Shown here piece by piece: positions 27,126-36,425 of a stretch of DNA of 64,000 nt. The stretch comes from Ilumatobacteraceae bacterium (GTDB lineage Bacteria > Actinomycetota > Acidimicrobiia > Acidimicrobiales > Ilumatobacteraceae): positions 62,001 through 126,000 of the forward strand of contig JAJTEL010000002.1 in the NCBI GenBank assembly GCA_021299715.1, read 5' to 3'. The notes under the pieces are model-generated. The model searched no databases. It saw nothing but the letters and a program-made list of their open reading frames with translations, and was not told where the DNA came from. The position numbers and the translations under genes are program-made. Every line of letters begins with the position of its first letter. The stretch's first letter is position 1.

Positions 27126-28124
27126 ATGGCGCAAATGAACATGGCAGTAATTGGTGCTGGTTCGTGGGGAACCACTGTTGCATCCCTTGCTGCAGCCAAC
27201 ACCCCCACCACGTTGTGGGCGCGTCGACCAGAGATTGTTGAGTCCATCAACACTCACCACATCAACCCCGACTACATCGGGGGTGTTGGGCTGTCCCCAA
27301 ATCTTCGCGCTTCGGTCTCGCTAGAAGACACCGTCTCCGCCGCTGACATTGTGGTCATGGCAGTCCCATCACAAGGGTTTCGGCAGGTTCTCACAGAGGC
27401 ATCACAGTTCATTCGACCGTGGGTGCCGGTGGTCAGTTTGTCGAAAGGATTAGAAGCAGGGTCAATGCTTCGTATGTCGCAAGTTGCTCATCAGGTCTTG
27501 CCGGGCCATCCCGTTGCCGTGCTGACTGGTCCAAACCTTGCATCAGAGATTTCAGTGGGTCAACCCGCAGCAAGTGTTGTTGCTATTGATGACGCAGTTA
27601 TTGCAACAGCACTTCAAGAGTTGTTCTCCAGCCCAACATTCCGCGTCTACACAAATCCCGATGTGGTGGGTTGTGAAATTGCTGGTGTTGTAAAGAACGT
27701 CATTGCGATTGCATCTGGAATCGCAATGGGAATGGGCTTTGGCGACAACACGCGCGCAACACTCATTACTCGTGGCCTTGCTGAAATGACACGGCTTGCT
27801 ATGGCATTGGGTGGTCAACTCGAATCGCTGGCGGGTCTCGCCGGAATGGGAGACCTCATCGCGACATGTTCTTCCACCAGTAGCCGAAACACAACGGTGG
27901 GAATGCGTTTGGGCCAAGGCGAAGCACTCGACGACATCATTGCGTCTACTTCGATGGTGGCTGAAGGGGTGCGCAGTTCGAAATCTGTTCTCGAACTTGC
28001 TCATCAACACGGAGTCGACATGCCCATTACCGAACAAGTAGTGGCTGTGTGTCACGAGGGAAAGAACGCAGCCGATGCGCTTGTCGCTCTCATGTCTCGA
28101 CGCGCACGGCCGGAAGTGAAATAA
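27126..28124 (+). CDS. gpsA: Glycerol-3-phosphate dehydrogenase [NAD(P)+]
   Basis: The 332-residue GpsA makes sn-glycerol 3-phosphate from dihydroxyacetone phosphate for phospholipids. Motifs: VIGAGSWGTTVASL nucleotide fold, AVPSQGFRQVL, VVSLSKGLE, LTGPNLASEI, the catalytic Lys in VKNVIAIASGIAMG, and the GLAGMGDLIATCSSTSSRN stretch. ATG 27126 follows TACGCT at six bases. The stop is directly followed by the ATG of the next gene, with no gap. Confidence 0.95.
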   Translation: MAQMNMAVIGAGSWGTTVASLAAANTPTTLWARRPEIVESINTHHINPDYIGGVGLSPNLRASVSLEDTVSAADIVVMAVPSQGFRQVLTEASQFIRPWVPVVSLSKGLEAGSMLRMSQVAHQVLPGHPVAVLTGPNLASEISVGQPAASVVAIDDAVIATALQELFSSPTFRVYTNPDVVGCEIAGVVKNVIAIASGIAMGMGFGDNTRATLITRGLAEMTRLAMALGGQLESLAGLAGMGDLIATCSSTSSRNTTVGMRLGQGEALDDIIASTSMVAEGVRSSKSVLELAHQHGVDMPITEQVVAVCHEGKNAADALVALMSRRARPEVK

Positions 28125-29285
28125 ATGTCTGGTCGAGTTATTGGAAATCGCGGTGCCACATGGCGTGGCACGGTGACAGAACACGGATCACTACTTCCAC
28201 CCGATGGGCGCGAGTTGGATTGGTTTATTGCAGCAGACGATCGCTGGTACACACCGCGCTCTGAAGTGTCCACGCGACAGAAGTGGTATGCGGGGTATCC
28301 CGTTGCAGAAACACGAGTACACATACCTGGCGGTGACCTTATCCAGCGTGTCTATGCCGTAGCCGACCTTGGTGGCATGACTGTTATGGAATTTGAAAAT
28401 GACTCGCCCATGCCAGTAGCAATTGCTGTCACGCGAAGCGATGTTCTCACCACACGCGAACCATCCACTCAGTCACCGTTAGGCATTGAATTACCAGCAG
28501 GGTCTCTTGTTGTTCCCGTGGGGCATAAGTCGACAACGCGTGTCGCATTGGCGCATCAGGCGCCACACAGTGGTCGTTTGCCCGACGACACACCGAATCA
28601 TCAACAGTTGGTTCGTGGCTGGGAGAAAGCGTGTGATACGGCCTCTCGCATCAATGTTCCCGATCACACCATCGTTGCGGGAGTTTCACGCCTGCGGAGC
28701 GATCTGTTATTGGGAATTGGTACCACTGACGCAGCCATTGAGTTGGTTCGGATGGGGGAGACTCATTCAGATTCCATTCTTCATGTCGTCGATGTTGTTC
28801 AGCAGCGACTACGAGAAGAAAAACGCGCGAAGGTATTGCGTTGGGACACCAAACATGTGTTGCTCACCGCAGCGGTTGCGTGTGTGAAATTGAATGACGA
28901 CACCGCAGCTGGCGACATTGGTGCTGCATGGTTGCGTTTGGCCGATCGCCCATCTGAAGAACTTCCTGTCGAGATGCCTGACGGGCTTGCCGGAATTGCA
29001 TGGATTGAAGAATTATTGGCATCTGGTTCTCCTAGCGGTGGCGAATGTCAGATCTTGAGTCACGGAATTCCAGAGCCATGGTGGGGCTCGTCATTCGAAG
29101 TGCACGGACTTCCTGCCGACCCCTTCCGAAGCGTCAGTTTTGCCGTTCGATGGCATGGTGCTCGACCAGCACTGTTGTGGGAAGTAACGGGAGCACCTGG
29201 GTTGGTGTTGTCTCACGGAGACTGGCATTCCACCGATGTCACCGGCGAGAGTTTGCTGGCGGCACCATCACATACTCATGTGTGA
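28125..29285 (+). CDS. Conserved protein of unknown function
   Basis: A 386-residue soluble protein that I do not recognise. The N-terminal half (1-150) is beta-rich (LLPPDGRELDWFIAADDRWY, GGDLIQRVYAVADLGGM, VMEFENDSPMPVAIAV). The middle (about 170-300) is helical with DLLLGIGTTDAAIELVRMG. The C-terminal part (300-386) is beta-rich again (WWGSSFEVHGL ... VRWHGARPALLWEV). The beta-helical-beta arrangement resembles some glycoside-hydrolase-like proteins, but no catalytic motif can be named. It directly abuts gpsA and overlaps the next gene by eight bases, so the three are one operon. Confidence 0.65.
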   Translation: MSGRVIGNRGATWRGTVTEHGSLLPPDGRELDWFIAADDRWYTPRSEVSTRQKWYAGYPVAETRVHIPGGDLIQRVYAVADLGGMTVMEFENDSPMPVAIAVTRSDVLTTREPSTQSPLGIELPAGSLVVPVGHKSTTRVALAHQAPHSGRLPDDTPNHQQLVRGWEKACDTASRINVPDHTIVAGVSRLRSDLLLGIGTTDAAIELVRMGETHSDSILHVVDVVQQRLREEKRAKVLRWDTKHVLLTAAVACVKLNDDTAAGDIGAAWLRLADRPSEELPVEMPDGLAGIAWIEELLASGSPSGGECQILSHGIPEPWWGSSFEVHGLPADPFRSVSFAVRWHGARPALLWEVTGAPGLVLSHGDWHSTDVTGESLLAAPSHTHV

Positions 29286-30186
29286 TTGCTTAGTTGCACT
29301 GCCTGCATTGTCGTCATCTGGCAAAACACTGTTTGCCAAAAACTCTGACCGACCGCGGCATGAGAATCAGATCATTCGCTGGAACCCGTCGCGACGTGAC
29401 AGAGAAGATATTCACGCAACGTACATACCTGTTGCGCCACACGCCCAGCACACGCTTGCCTGCGTGCTGTCGCTTCCAGAATGGTGCTGGGGCGCAGAAC
29501 ATGGTGTGAACGAAGCCGGAGTGGCTATCGGAAATGAAACCATCTACACCATCGATGACCCACGTACAGCCCCTGACGCGTTGATTGGCATGGATCTCGT
29601 GCGATTGGGCTTAGAACGCGCTGCAACGGCGTACGAGGCCGTACAGGTGCTCTCAGAATTGATGACGACATACGGACAAGGTGGAAGTGGCCACGACACG
29701 CGCGGAGATGCGCCGAGACGTCCGTACTGGAGCAGTTTTCTTATTGCAGATCCAACAGATGCCTGGGTGGTGGAGACAAGTGGCCGTGTGGTCGAGTCCA
29801 TGCAGGTGACAACCACGTGGGCAATTTCAAATCGCACCACAATTCCTACGTTTGATGCCACGTACCGACATCCGAAACAGCCTGTGCATCTGCTGGTTGA
29901 CCCTCGATTGAATGCGTCACGTTCCGTGCTTGCACAATCACCTGTCAACGTTGGAGACCTGCAGACGCATTTGTCGTCACATGTAGGTGGCGATAACGGG
30001 TGGACAGTGTGTATGCACGCCGAGAGCAACGGGGAAGTGGTGGAACAAACAACTGCATCAATGATTGCTGAACTAGACACGAACGAATCGTTGGTGTGGT
30101 GGGCGCAGGGGTCTCCGTGCGTGACGCCATATCAGCAGGCTCGGTTCAGCGAGTTATCGCAACGCTTGGATGCAGTGGCGCGCTAG
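29278..30186 (+). CDS. C69-family (secernin-like) Ntn peptidase
   Basis: The 302-residue protein begins MCDCLVALPALSSSGKTLFAKNSDR, matching the secernin/dipeptidase C69 family, in which the Cys after the initiator Met becomes the N-terminal nucleophile. Here C2 takes that role and C4 replaces the usual Thr. ATG 29278, eight bases inside the previous gene, is chosen because it puts Cys at position 2; the longer frame from 29236 would bury it. Further conserved parts are WCWGAEHGVNEAGVAIGNE and a late NGWTVCMH. Members cut dipeptides or hydrolyse amide bonds. It converges with the MOSC gene by four bases. Confidence 0.85.
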   Translation: MCDCLVALPALSSSGKTLFAKNSDRPRHENQIIRWNPSRRDREDIHATYIPVAPHAQHTLACVLSLPEWCWGAEHGVNEAGVAIGNETIYTIDDPRTAPDALIGMDLVRLGLERAATAYEAVQVLSELMTTYGQGGSGHDTRGDAPRRPYWSSFLIADPTDAWVVETSGRVVESMQVTTTWAISNRTTIPTFDATYRHPKQPVHLLVDPRLNASRSVLAQSPVNVGDLQTHLSSHVGGDNGWTVCMHAESNGEVVEQTTASMIAELDTNESLVWWAQGSPCVTPYQQARFSELSQRLDAVAR

Positions 30187-30977
30187 CGGTCGGTGAATAA
30201 TTCGAACGTGTCGCCCACAGAAATTTCTCCGCATGTGGTGACCATTGCATATAAACGGCTGTAGTCGCCGCGTTCGTGGCTCATCACCATGTAGTTCTTG
30301 TTGAGAAACCAATCGTTGTTCTGGCTGCAGGGAATTGCGTACGCGGTAAGAAATCCACGAACCGTGCCGACGCGAAAGTGGGCTCCAGGACGGAACGCAC
30401 CGGCAGGTATTCCTGTAACGGCGATATTTTCGCCGGCGAATCCGGGCGCAATGGGATGGCCTTGTGCGCGTAATGCGTCGATGGCGTCGGTACTCCAGAT
30501 GCAAAGTGCTTGCCATGGTCGACCGTGATGTGCGCGTGATTCCTGCACATCGCCATCGACGCCTTTCCACGAGATAACCGCATGGAGAATCGCCTTCTTC
30601 GGCAATCCTTTCGATGCGTGCATGTGGGCAACGGTGCCGGTGTGCTCTTCAGTGAGCAAGCGCATAGTGGGGAAGAAGCGCCATGATGCTGCAAGCAGTG
30701 ATTCAATTTGTAGGTCGGTGAGGTCTTTGTATTTCGTGACGAGTGCTTTGGTGAGTGCTGTGAAAGCGGAGTCAACGTTCTCTAGTGGTGGCAACGCGAT
30801 GCCGCCCAGTGATGACATCTCTGCAAGGAATCCACGAGCACCAGCGAGCCAGCCATCGGGAATGTGCGAATCGTGTGTGTGGTGTTCCCAGATTTCATCC
30901 AGATGTGAAATGGTCTTTTGAGCATCTTGTGCCGTGTAGATGTAATTGCCAACGGTGATGGATGCTTTGCCTGCCAT
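30183..30977 (-). CDS. MOSC-domain protein with N-terminal helical extension
   Basis: The 264-residue protein ends in a MOSC domain (about residues 115-260): GTVAHMHASKGLPKKAILHA, GVDGDVQESRAHHGRPWQAL, GFAGENIAVTGIP and a candidate sulfur-binding Cys in AIPCSQN. MOSC domains carry sulfur or bind molybdenum cofactor. The first 110 residues are helical and not a domain I can name. The usual HGG motif reads HHGRPW. Start ATG 30977 has TAGGCT on the minus strand (plus-strand 30984-30989) six bases before it. Confidence 0.75.
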   Translation of the reverse strand: MAGKASITVGNYIYTAQDAQKTISHLDEIWEHHTHDSHIPDGWLAGARGFLAEMSSLGGIALPPLENVDSAFTALTKALVTKYKDLTDLQIESLLAASWRFFPTMRLLTEEHTGTVAHMHASKGLPKKAILHAVISWKGVDGDVQESRAHHGRPWQALCIWSTDAIDALRAQGHPIAPGFAGENIAVTGIPAGAFRPGAHFRVGTVRGFLTAYAIPCSQNNDWFLNKNYMVMSHERGDYSRLYAMVTTCGEISVGDTFELFTDR

Positions 30978-30983
30978 GTGCGA

Positions 30984-30993
30984 AGCCTACGCT
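30984..30993. promoter_or_regulatory. Overlapping bidirectional -10 elements, MOSC / rnhB
   Basis: The ten bases AGCCTACGCT contain TAGGCT on the minus strand (30984-30989) and TACGCT on the plus strand (30988-30993), sharing the central TA. They end six bases from the MOSC ATG and seven from the rnhB ATG. The start codons are only 23 bases apart, so both genes appear driven by one two-way leaderless promoter. Confidence 0.55.
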
Positions 30994-31000
30994 TCATGTA

Positions 31001-31624
31001 ATGGCACGACCAGAACCCACCCTTGATGTAGAGCGTGAATTCTTCGCCAACGGTGCGCGCATTGTTGCGGGAATGGATGAAGTGGGTCGTGGTGCAATTG
31101 CGGGGCCAGTCACTATTGGTGTTGTTGTTATCGACACAAACGTGGGGGAGATTCCTGCGGGTCTTCGTGACTCAAAATTGATGACACCAAAGAGGCGCGA
31201 GGCAATGGTGCCCATTGTCAAAGAATGGGCACGGGCGTGGGCTACGGGCTCGGCGACCGCGGCAGAAATAGACAAGTTCGGCATCGTCACAGCGTTAGGA
31301 CTGGCCGCAAGTCGGGCATTGCAGAACGTGGGCATTACACCCGATGTTGTGATCTTGGACGGCAACACATCGTTTCTTGTTGAAGAAACTGGTGGCCCTC
31401 GTATTGTGACGCGCATAAAAGCCGACCAAGATTGTGCATGTGTGTCGGCCGCAAGCGTGATTGCAAAAGTAGAACGCGACACGCTGATGACGCACTTGCA
31501 CGAACAGTTCCCGCACTACGGGTGGGACGGCAATAAGGGCTACGGTGCAAAAGTGCACACCGACGCCATTGCGTCTCGCGGCTTAACTGATTTGCATCGC
31601 AAGTCGTGGAACATCGGGGCGTAG
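31001..31624 (+). CDS. rnhB: Ribonuclease HII
   Basis: The 207-residue RNase HII removes RNA from RNA-DNA hybrids and misplaced ribonucleotides. The catalytic set is visible: VAGMDEVGRGAIAGPV (D, E), the Asp of ILDGNTSF, and IKADQDCACVSAASVIAKVERD. A late HYGWDGNKGYG is typical. ATG 31001 is chosen over 30962 because TACGCT ends seven bases before it and the shorter form fits the family. Confidence 0.95.
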   Translation: MARPEPTLDVEREFFANGARIVAGMDEVGRGAIAGPVTIGVVVIDTNVGEIPAGLRDSKLMTPKRREAMVPIVKEWARAWATGSATAAEIDKFGIVTALGLAASRALQNVGITPDVVILDGNTSFLVEETGGPRIVTRIKADQDCACVSAASVIAKVERDTLMTHLHEQFPHYGWDGNKGYGAKVHTDAIASRGLTDLHRKSWNIGA

Positions 31625-31684
31625 TCGTCTCATTCGCACTGCGTCGAGTGTCTTCGCATGAGTCCAAAGCCCTAGGGTGAGACC

Positions 31685-34555
31685 ATGCCATTGACGTCGA
31701 ATGGGTTTCCCACAATTGGTCGCGAGCCTCAACTACTGCAATTCGAGCAGTTGGTGCGCAATATTTCGAATCGTCAGAGCGCAGGACTCTTTATCTCTGG
31801 TGAATCTGGAATTGGCAAGACCCATCTACTGGGAGAACTAGCAGCTCGAGCCCGTCAACAGTCAGTTCGAGTTATTACTTTGCGGTGCATTCAGAGTGAC
31901 AGTTCTAGTCCGTTCTCTTTGTTTCTCCGGTTGGGGGCGATTCTTGAGAGAGAACCACCAGAACATCTCGACAGTGATGCGGAACGCTTTCGATATGGAC
32001 GAACTCTGCTTGACGATGTGTCATCAATGCCCACAATTATCAGCATTGATGATGTGCAGTGGTGTGATTACCCGAGCATGGCGACTCTTGTTCACCTTTT
32101 TGATTATGCAATGACCATCGGAATTGGAATTGCCATCGCGTCTCGCCTTCTTGATGAAATTGAGGACGTAGGGCTTGCGGCGAACGTGCGCCTGTTGTCC
32201 CGATTAATGACGCGCGTCGAAATAGAGGGGCTTAATAAATCCGAGATCACCCAGTTGATTGAACGAGAACTGACGGTTCAGGTGAAGGGACTGTCAGAAG
32301 ATCAACTTATGAACCTGACGAGTGGGAATCCATTCTTTTTGCTTGAACTAGTTCGTGGAATCAATTCACATCCAGAGAAGGCGCTTGTAAATGTCCCCCG
32401 TGAAGTTGTTGCAATCTTGGATCAGAGGATTACTCAGCTAAAAGAGAACGAAGACATCATCGCCATGGCGGCTTTGATTGGAATTAATGGTGAGCGTCGC
32501 ATGTTGAGTGCGGTACTGCAGCATCTGAATTTTGATGACACTGTTGTGACCAGCGTGTTGCATCGTGCAGAGGAGTCCAAATTATTGACTCTCACAAACA
32601 ACACATACGAATTTCGCCATTCGTTGTACATGCAGCGACTGATTAATCGATTGTCCTTATTGAAGCGAGATTCATTTCACGGGGCAATTGCTCTTGTTCT
32701 GGCCCAAGAGGGCCGATTCCGAGTGGCTGTATCTCACATGGTGAGCGCCGGATCATCGTTTAATTCTGTCGTGGGTCTTCCTATCGCGCAGAAGGCATTG
32801 GAATATTCGCGACAGACTGGCGACCATGTCGGGGTCATTGATGCAAGTACGTGGCTTCTTGAGTATGCAGACATAAACAACGCTGAACGGTTGCAGATTT
32901 TGCTTTCCATGTCGCATTCCCAAGTTGCAGTTGGTCGCCGTACGGAAGGTCGAGCAAATGCACACGCAGCTGTTGTTCTTGCGCAGAAGGAAAAGAATTA
33001 TGAATCGGAGGCCGCAGCCGTCATGCAGTGGGCTACACGAAGCGACTTCATGCCGGAACGTTCACCCATTTTGGAAGCATTTGAGGAGATTTCCGTTCAA
33101 CACTTGTGTCCCGATACCCGTGTGAAAGTGCTGAGTGCCCACGCGCAATCTGTCGCCATGGTTCCTACAGATGAACATGTTTCCATCAAGTCTGGATCTC
33201 GATTGGTGTCGCAGTTTGGTACTCCGCGCCACGATGCGGAGAATTCAAAGGGCTCTCCCACGGCGGCATGGAACTGGTCTGTTCGTGCAGATGCGGCTCG
33301 ACACCTAGCCCAACAGGCACTGGACGAAGCAAAGGCCGCTCACTCGCATCAAATATCCGCATCTGCTCATGTTCAGGCGTTACTTGCATGGCGTGAGACG
33401 CATCGCTCGCCAGAGTTTCTAGCCGAACGTTTGAAGGTGACAGAACAGGCACTGAGTCTTGTAGATGATTCGGTTCCGCAATATGAATCAGTTCGGTTTT
33501 GTCACATTTTGGATTTGCTTGAATTGGGTGAATACGCAAAAGCCGACATGGAGTTAGCTCATTTTTTGCAGACGTCACGAGCAGGCGGCAGCTTCATTGC
33601 GAAATGGTGGAGTGAGTTCCTTCATGCAGGGCGGCTTATTTCTAAAGGGCGGCTTGCAGAAGCCAGAGATGCTGCTGCATCGGCTTTTGAACGTGGCGAA
33701 ACCGCAGACGAACCGGGCCGACTCATCGTGTATTTGGAACAGCAGACGATGATTCTTCTCGAGACGATTATTCCTCCAGAGTTGTCTCAAGTTTTTGCTG
33801 GAGATACAGCGGTTCTTGCAAATCACTACGCACGTGCCACGGCTGCGCTCGCAAACGCGGCACTGGGGAATGCGGAAGTGGCGGAGCGATACGTACGCGA
33901 ATCAGTTTCTGTGCTTGATGACTCTGACAAAGAGGCAGCGTGGTTGCCAACAGTCACCATCATGGCCGAGGCCGCACATTTGCTGGGGCTTACAGATATT
34001 GCGGGGAAATGCGTGCAGGCGTTAGAGCCATTTCATGCTCATCACGTCACATTCATTGGCAACACGGTGAGAGGCCCTGTTCGGCGCTACCTCGGACTTG
34101 CGCGACATGCCGCAGGAGACACCCGTGGAGCCATTGACGACATCTTGATGGCCCGCAATGATGCTCGACAGTCTGGCGAGCACATGTGGGCACTCGCATG
34201 TTCAGTTGATCTCTTAGAGATGCTGGCGTCAGTTGATCCAGAGCGTGCACTTCATCTCACACCGCCATCAGTTATTGCTGAAGCGCAGCAGTCAGAAATG
34301 ACCTGGCGCGCACGACGGGGGGCACTTGCCCTTGATCGTGCGCGAAGTGAACTTGCACAACGTCTTGGTTTGTCGGATCGGCAAGTTCTGGTCTTGAGAG
34401 GCTTGCTGAAAGAATCAACAATTAAAGAAATTGCTGTGTCGTTGGGCTTTAGTCATTCAACCGTGCGGCAAGAATCCATCGCTATCTACAAAGCGTTGGG
34501 TGTGTCTGGTCGCGGAGAAGTGATGTCTCGCGCGCGCGACTTGATGTTGGCGTAG
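31685..34555 (+). CDS. Large LuxR-family ATPase regulator (LAL/MalT-like)
   Basis: The 956-residue protein has an AAA-type ATPase N-terminus (about 8-260: IGREPQLLQFEQLV, Walker A SGESGIGKTHLL, Walker B IISIDDVQWCDY), a long TPR-like helical middle (about 330-880) and a C-terminal LuxR helix-turn-helix (about 895-950: LSDRQVLVLRGLLKESTIKE, then IAVSLGFSHSTVRQ). Such signal-transducing ATPases switch on catabolic or secondary metabolite genes. TAGGGT (31673-31678) ends six bases before ATG. No obvious target lies next to it; the neighbours are rnhB and a convergent acyl-CoA dehydrogenase. Confidence 0.88.
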   Translation: MPLTSNGFPTIGREPQLLQFEQLVRNISNRQSAGLFISGESGIGKTHLLGELAARARQQSVRVITLRCIQSDSSSPFSLFLRLGAILEREPPEHLDSDAERFRYGRTLLDDVSSMPTIISIDDVQWCDYPSMATLVHLFDYAMTIGIGIAIASRLLDEIEDVGLAANVRLLSRLMTRVEIEGLNKSEITQLIERELTVQVKGLSEDQLMNLTSGNPFFLLELVRGINSHPEKALVNVPREVVAILDQRITQLKENEDIIAMAALIGINGERRMLSAVLQHLNFDDTVVTSVLHRAEESKLLTLTNNTYEFRHSLYMQRLINRLSLLKRDSFHGAIALVLAQEGRFRVAVSHMVSAGSSFNSVVGLPIAQKALEYSRQTGDHVGVIDASTWLLEYADINNAERLQILLSMSHSQVAVGRRTEGRANAHAAVVLAQKEKNYESEAAAVMQWATRSDFMPERSPILEAFEEISVQHLCPDTRVKVLSAHAQSVAMVPTDEHVSIKSGSRLVSQFGTPRHDAENSKGSPTAAWNWSVRADAARHLAQQALDEAKAAHSHQISASAHVQALLAWRETHRSPEFLAERLKVTEQALSLVDDSVPQYESVRFCHILDLLELGEYAKADMELAHFLQTSRAGGSFIAKWWSEFLHAGRLISKGRLAEARDAAASAFERGETADEPGRLIVYLEQQTMILLETIIPPELSQVFAGDTAVLANHYARATAALANAALGNAEVAERYVRESVSVLDDSDKEAAWLPTVTIMAEAAHLLGLTDIAGKCVQALEPFHAHHVTFIGNTVRGPVRRYLGLARHAAGDTRGAIDDILMARNDARQSGEHMWALACSVDLLEMLASVDPERALHLTPPSVIAEAQQSEMTWRARRGALALDRARSELAQRLGLSDRQVLVLRGLLKESTIKEIAVSLGFSHSTVRQESIAIYKALGVSGRGEVMSRARDLMLA

Positions 34556-34572
34556 CGCCGAAGCGCCACCCG

Positions 34573-35823
34573 CTACTTGGTGGTGGACACCTTGATGTCT
34601 TTGAATGGCGAACGTGAGTCGATACCTGGCTCTTTTGGAAGACCGAGCACGCGCTCACCAACGATGTTGCGCATGACCTCGTCTGAACCGCCAGCAATAC
34701 GAAGGCCTGGCGTTCCGAGAACAAAGTTGGCCCATGCGTAGGTGCCCCACTCGCCACTGTCGGCGATGAGCTTTGGTCCGAGAACATGTGAGAGGAACTT
34801 CACGAGGCGTGCTTGGTTGTTCACCAACACCATCTTGCCGATGGAACCTTCTGGTCCGGGCAACTGACCAGCCTTTGCCTTTGCAGTGGTGCGTGCAGCG
34901 TTCATGTTGGCAATGCGGTAGTTGATGACGATGTCTGCAAGTTCTGTGCGAATAAGCGGATCGTTTTCCAAGCCGTAGTGCTTCACCATTGCAATAACGC
35001 GTGTGAGCAGGTTGTTGTCACCTGAGTTGTTGGTTCCGATTGATGCACGCTCGTTCATAAGAGTGGTGAGCGCAACGTTCCAGCCGTTGTTTACATCACC
35101 CAAACGCATGTTGTCTTTCACACGAACTTCATTGAAGAAGATTTCATTGAAGCTTGCGCCACCGGTCATTTGCTTCAGTGGGCGAACTTCAACATTTGGA
35201 TCTTTGAAGTCGATGATGAATGCGGTGAGACCCTTGTGCTTGGGGAGATCCCAGTCGGTTCGGGTCATGATTTCGCCAATGTCGGAGTAATGCGCACCAG
35301 TGGTCCACACTTTTTGTCCGGTGATAACCCACTCGTCGCCGTCTTTCACAGCCTTGGTGGTGAGTGATGCAAGGTCGGAACCTGCACCTGGTTCGGAGAA
35401 CAACTGCGATGCAATCATTTCGCCTCGCCACAACTTGCGCACGTACATGTCGCGTGCTTCTTGTGAACCGTGATCGAGAATTGTTGGTGTCACCATTCCA
35501 AGGCTGATGGCAAATGCACTTTGGTCGGCGACGCGATAGGTGGCTTCCATTTGGCTGTACAAACGGTCGTATGACGGTGGCAATTCACGGCCGCCGTATT
35601 CCTTCGGGCCGGTGATCCAGCCAAAGCCAGCGTCGAACTTCTTTTGGCGCCACTTCTTTGCTTCTTCGGCATTTTGGGCTTCTTGTTCGCGGTCTTTCTC
35701 GCGATAGAAGTTGTCGGAGCCTTCGCCCCAGACAAATGCTTTTTCTACAGGACGCTTTTCCGCGTTTGCTTCAAGGAAAGCGCGGGCTTCCTTTTCGAAC
35801 TCTTCAATGGTGATGTCAGCCAT
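34573..35823 (-). CDS. Acyl-CoA dehydrogenase
   Basis: The 416-residue flavoenzyme oxidises an acyl-CoA at the alpha-beta bond. Motifs: QLFSEPGAGSDLASL (FAD binding), WVITGQKVWTTGAHYSD, and a late GLRIAGGSDEVMRNIVGERVL. The catalytic Glu position is not obvious in this branch. ATG 35823 is chosen over the longer frame to 35958: a Shine-Dalgarno sequence AGGGGAC lies before it and MADITIEEFEKEARAFL is a usual opening. It is one of few genes here with a clear Shine-Dalgarno site. Substrate length is unknown. Confidence 0.9.
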   Translation of the reverse strand: MADITIEEFEKEARAFLEANAEKRPVEKAFVWGEGSDNFYREKDREQEAQNAEEAKKWRQKKFDAGFGWITGPKEYGGRELPPSYDRLYSQMEATYRVADQSAFAISLGMVTPTILDHGSQEARDMYVRKLWRGEMIASQLFSEPGAGSDLASLTTKAVKDGDEWVITGQKVWTTGAHYSDIGEIMTRTDWDLPKHKGLTAFIIDFKDPNVEVRPLKQMTGGASFNEIFFNEVRVKDNMRLGDVNNGWNVALTTLMNERASIGTNNSGDNNLLTRVIAMVKHYGLENDPLIRTELADIVINYRIANMNAARTTAKAKAGQLPGPEGSIGKMVLVNNQARLVKFLSHVLGPKLIADSGEWGTYAWANFVLGTPGLRIAGGSDEVMRNIVGERVLGLPKEPGIDSRSPFKDIKVSTTK

Positions 35824-35931
35824 GGTTGTCCCCTGTAACAGGACCCCGAGGGGTCGTGATTGGTACTGCGTACGGTACCCGTAGAACGGATTAGTAGGCG
35901 AAGCCAGGCGCGGTTGACTAGCGTGACATTT

Positions 35932-36393
35932 ATGGGTCAGCCAGTAGCAGTAGAGCAAAAGGCCGGCGGGTCAGCCGCCATCGTTCGATTCGAGACCAAC
36001 CGGTCTCTCACGGGAATGGGTCACGAGCGATTTACATCTGTGGCTGAAGCGAAGGGAACACGCCCCGCCGCTGTTGTTGCTCGCCGTTTAATCGAGTCTG
36101 GCCAAGTGTCTTGGGTTCACGTGTACGGAAACATTGTGACTGCGCAGTTGTCGTCGGGTGCGTCGCAGTCTGGTCTGAACGACATTGTGCGCGACCTGTA
36201 TCAGTACTGGAAGCCAGGCATGACCCCGCCAAGTCTTGAAGAACTTTTGGCCCAAATGCCCGCAGAAGCAGCACCTGCTGCAGCGGCTCCTGCCGCTGAT
36301 GGCTCAGGCGCAGGTCTCGACCCCCGTGTGCCAGCACATTTGTGGGAACGCAGCCGTCTTGGCCGCGAGAAGTGGCTGGCTAAGCAGGGCTAG
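35932..36393 (+). CDS. Protein with Nfu/NifU N-terminal-like domain
   Basis: The 153-residue protein has a domain (about 15-95) with AIVRFETNRSLTGMGHERFT, RPAAVVARRLIESGQVSWVH and VYGNIVTAQLSSG, resembling the N-terminal domain of Nfu scaffold proteins. The cysteine-bearing C-terminal Nfu domain is missing; instead an Ala-rich linker leads to a basic tail (HLWERSRLGREKWLAKQG). No Cys is seen, so it cannot hold an Fe-S cluster by itself. The fit is moderate. TAGCGT (35919-35924) ends seven bases before ATG 35932. Confidence 0.55.
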   Translation: MGQPVAVEQKAGGSAAIVRFETNRSLTGMGHERFTSVAEAKGTRPAAVVARRLIESGQVSWVHVYGNIVTAQLSSGASQSGLNDIVRDLYQYWKPGMTPPSLEELLAQMPAEAAPAAAAPAADGSGAGLDPRVPAHLWERSRLGREKWLAKQG

Positions 36394-36425
36394 TTCCTGG
36401 GGGCTCGTTTGGGCCCTGAAACTTA

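Noticed and set aside
35824-35958. Longer N-terminus of the acyl-CoA dehydrogenase
   Set aside because: Family members begin near MADITIEEFEKEA, a Shine-Dalgarno site precedes it, and the extension overlaps the next gene.
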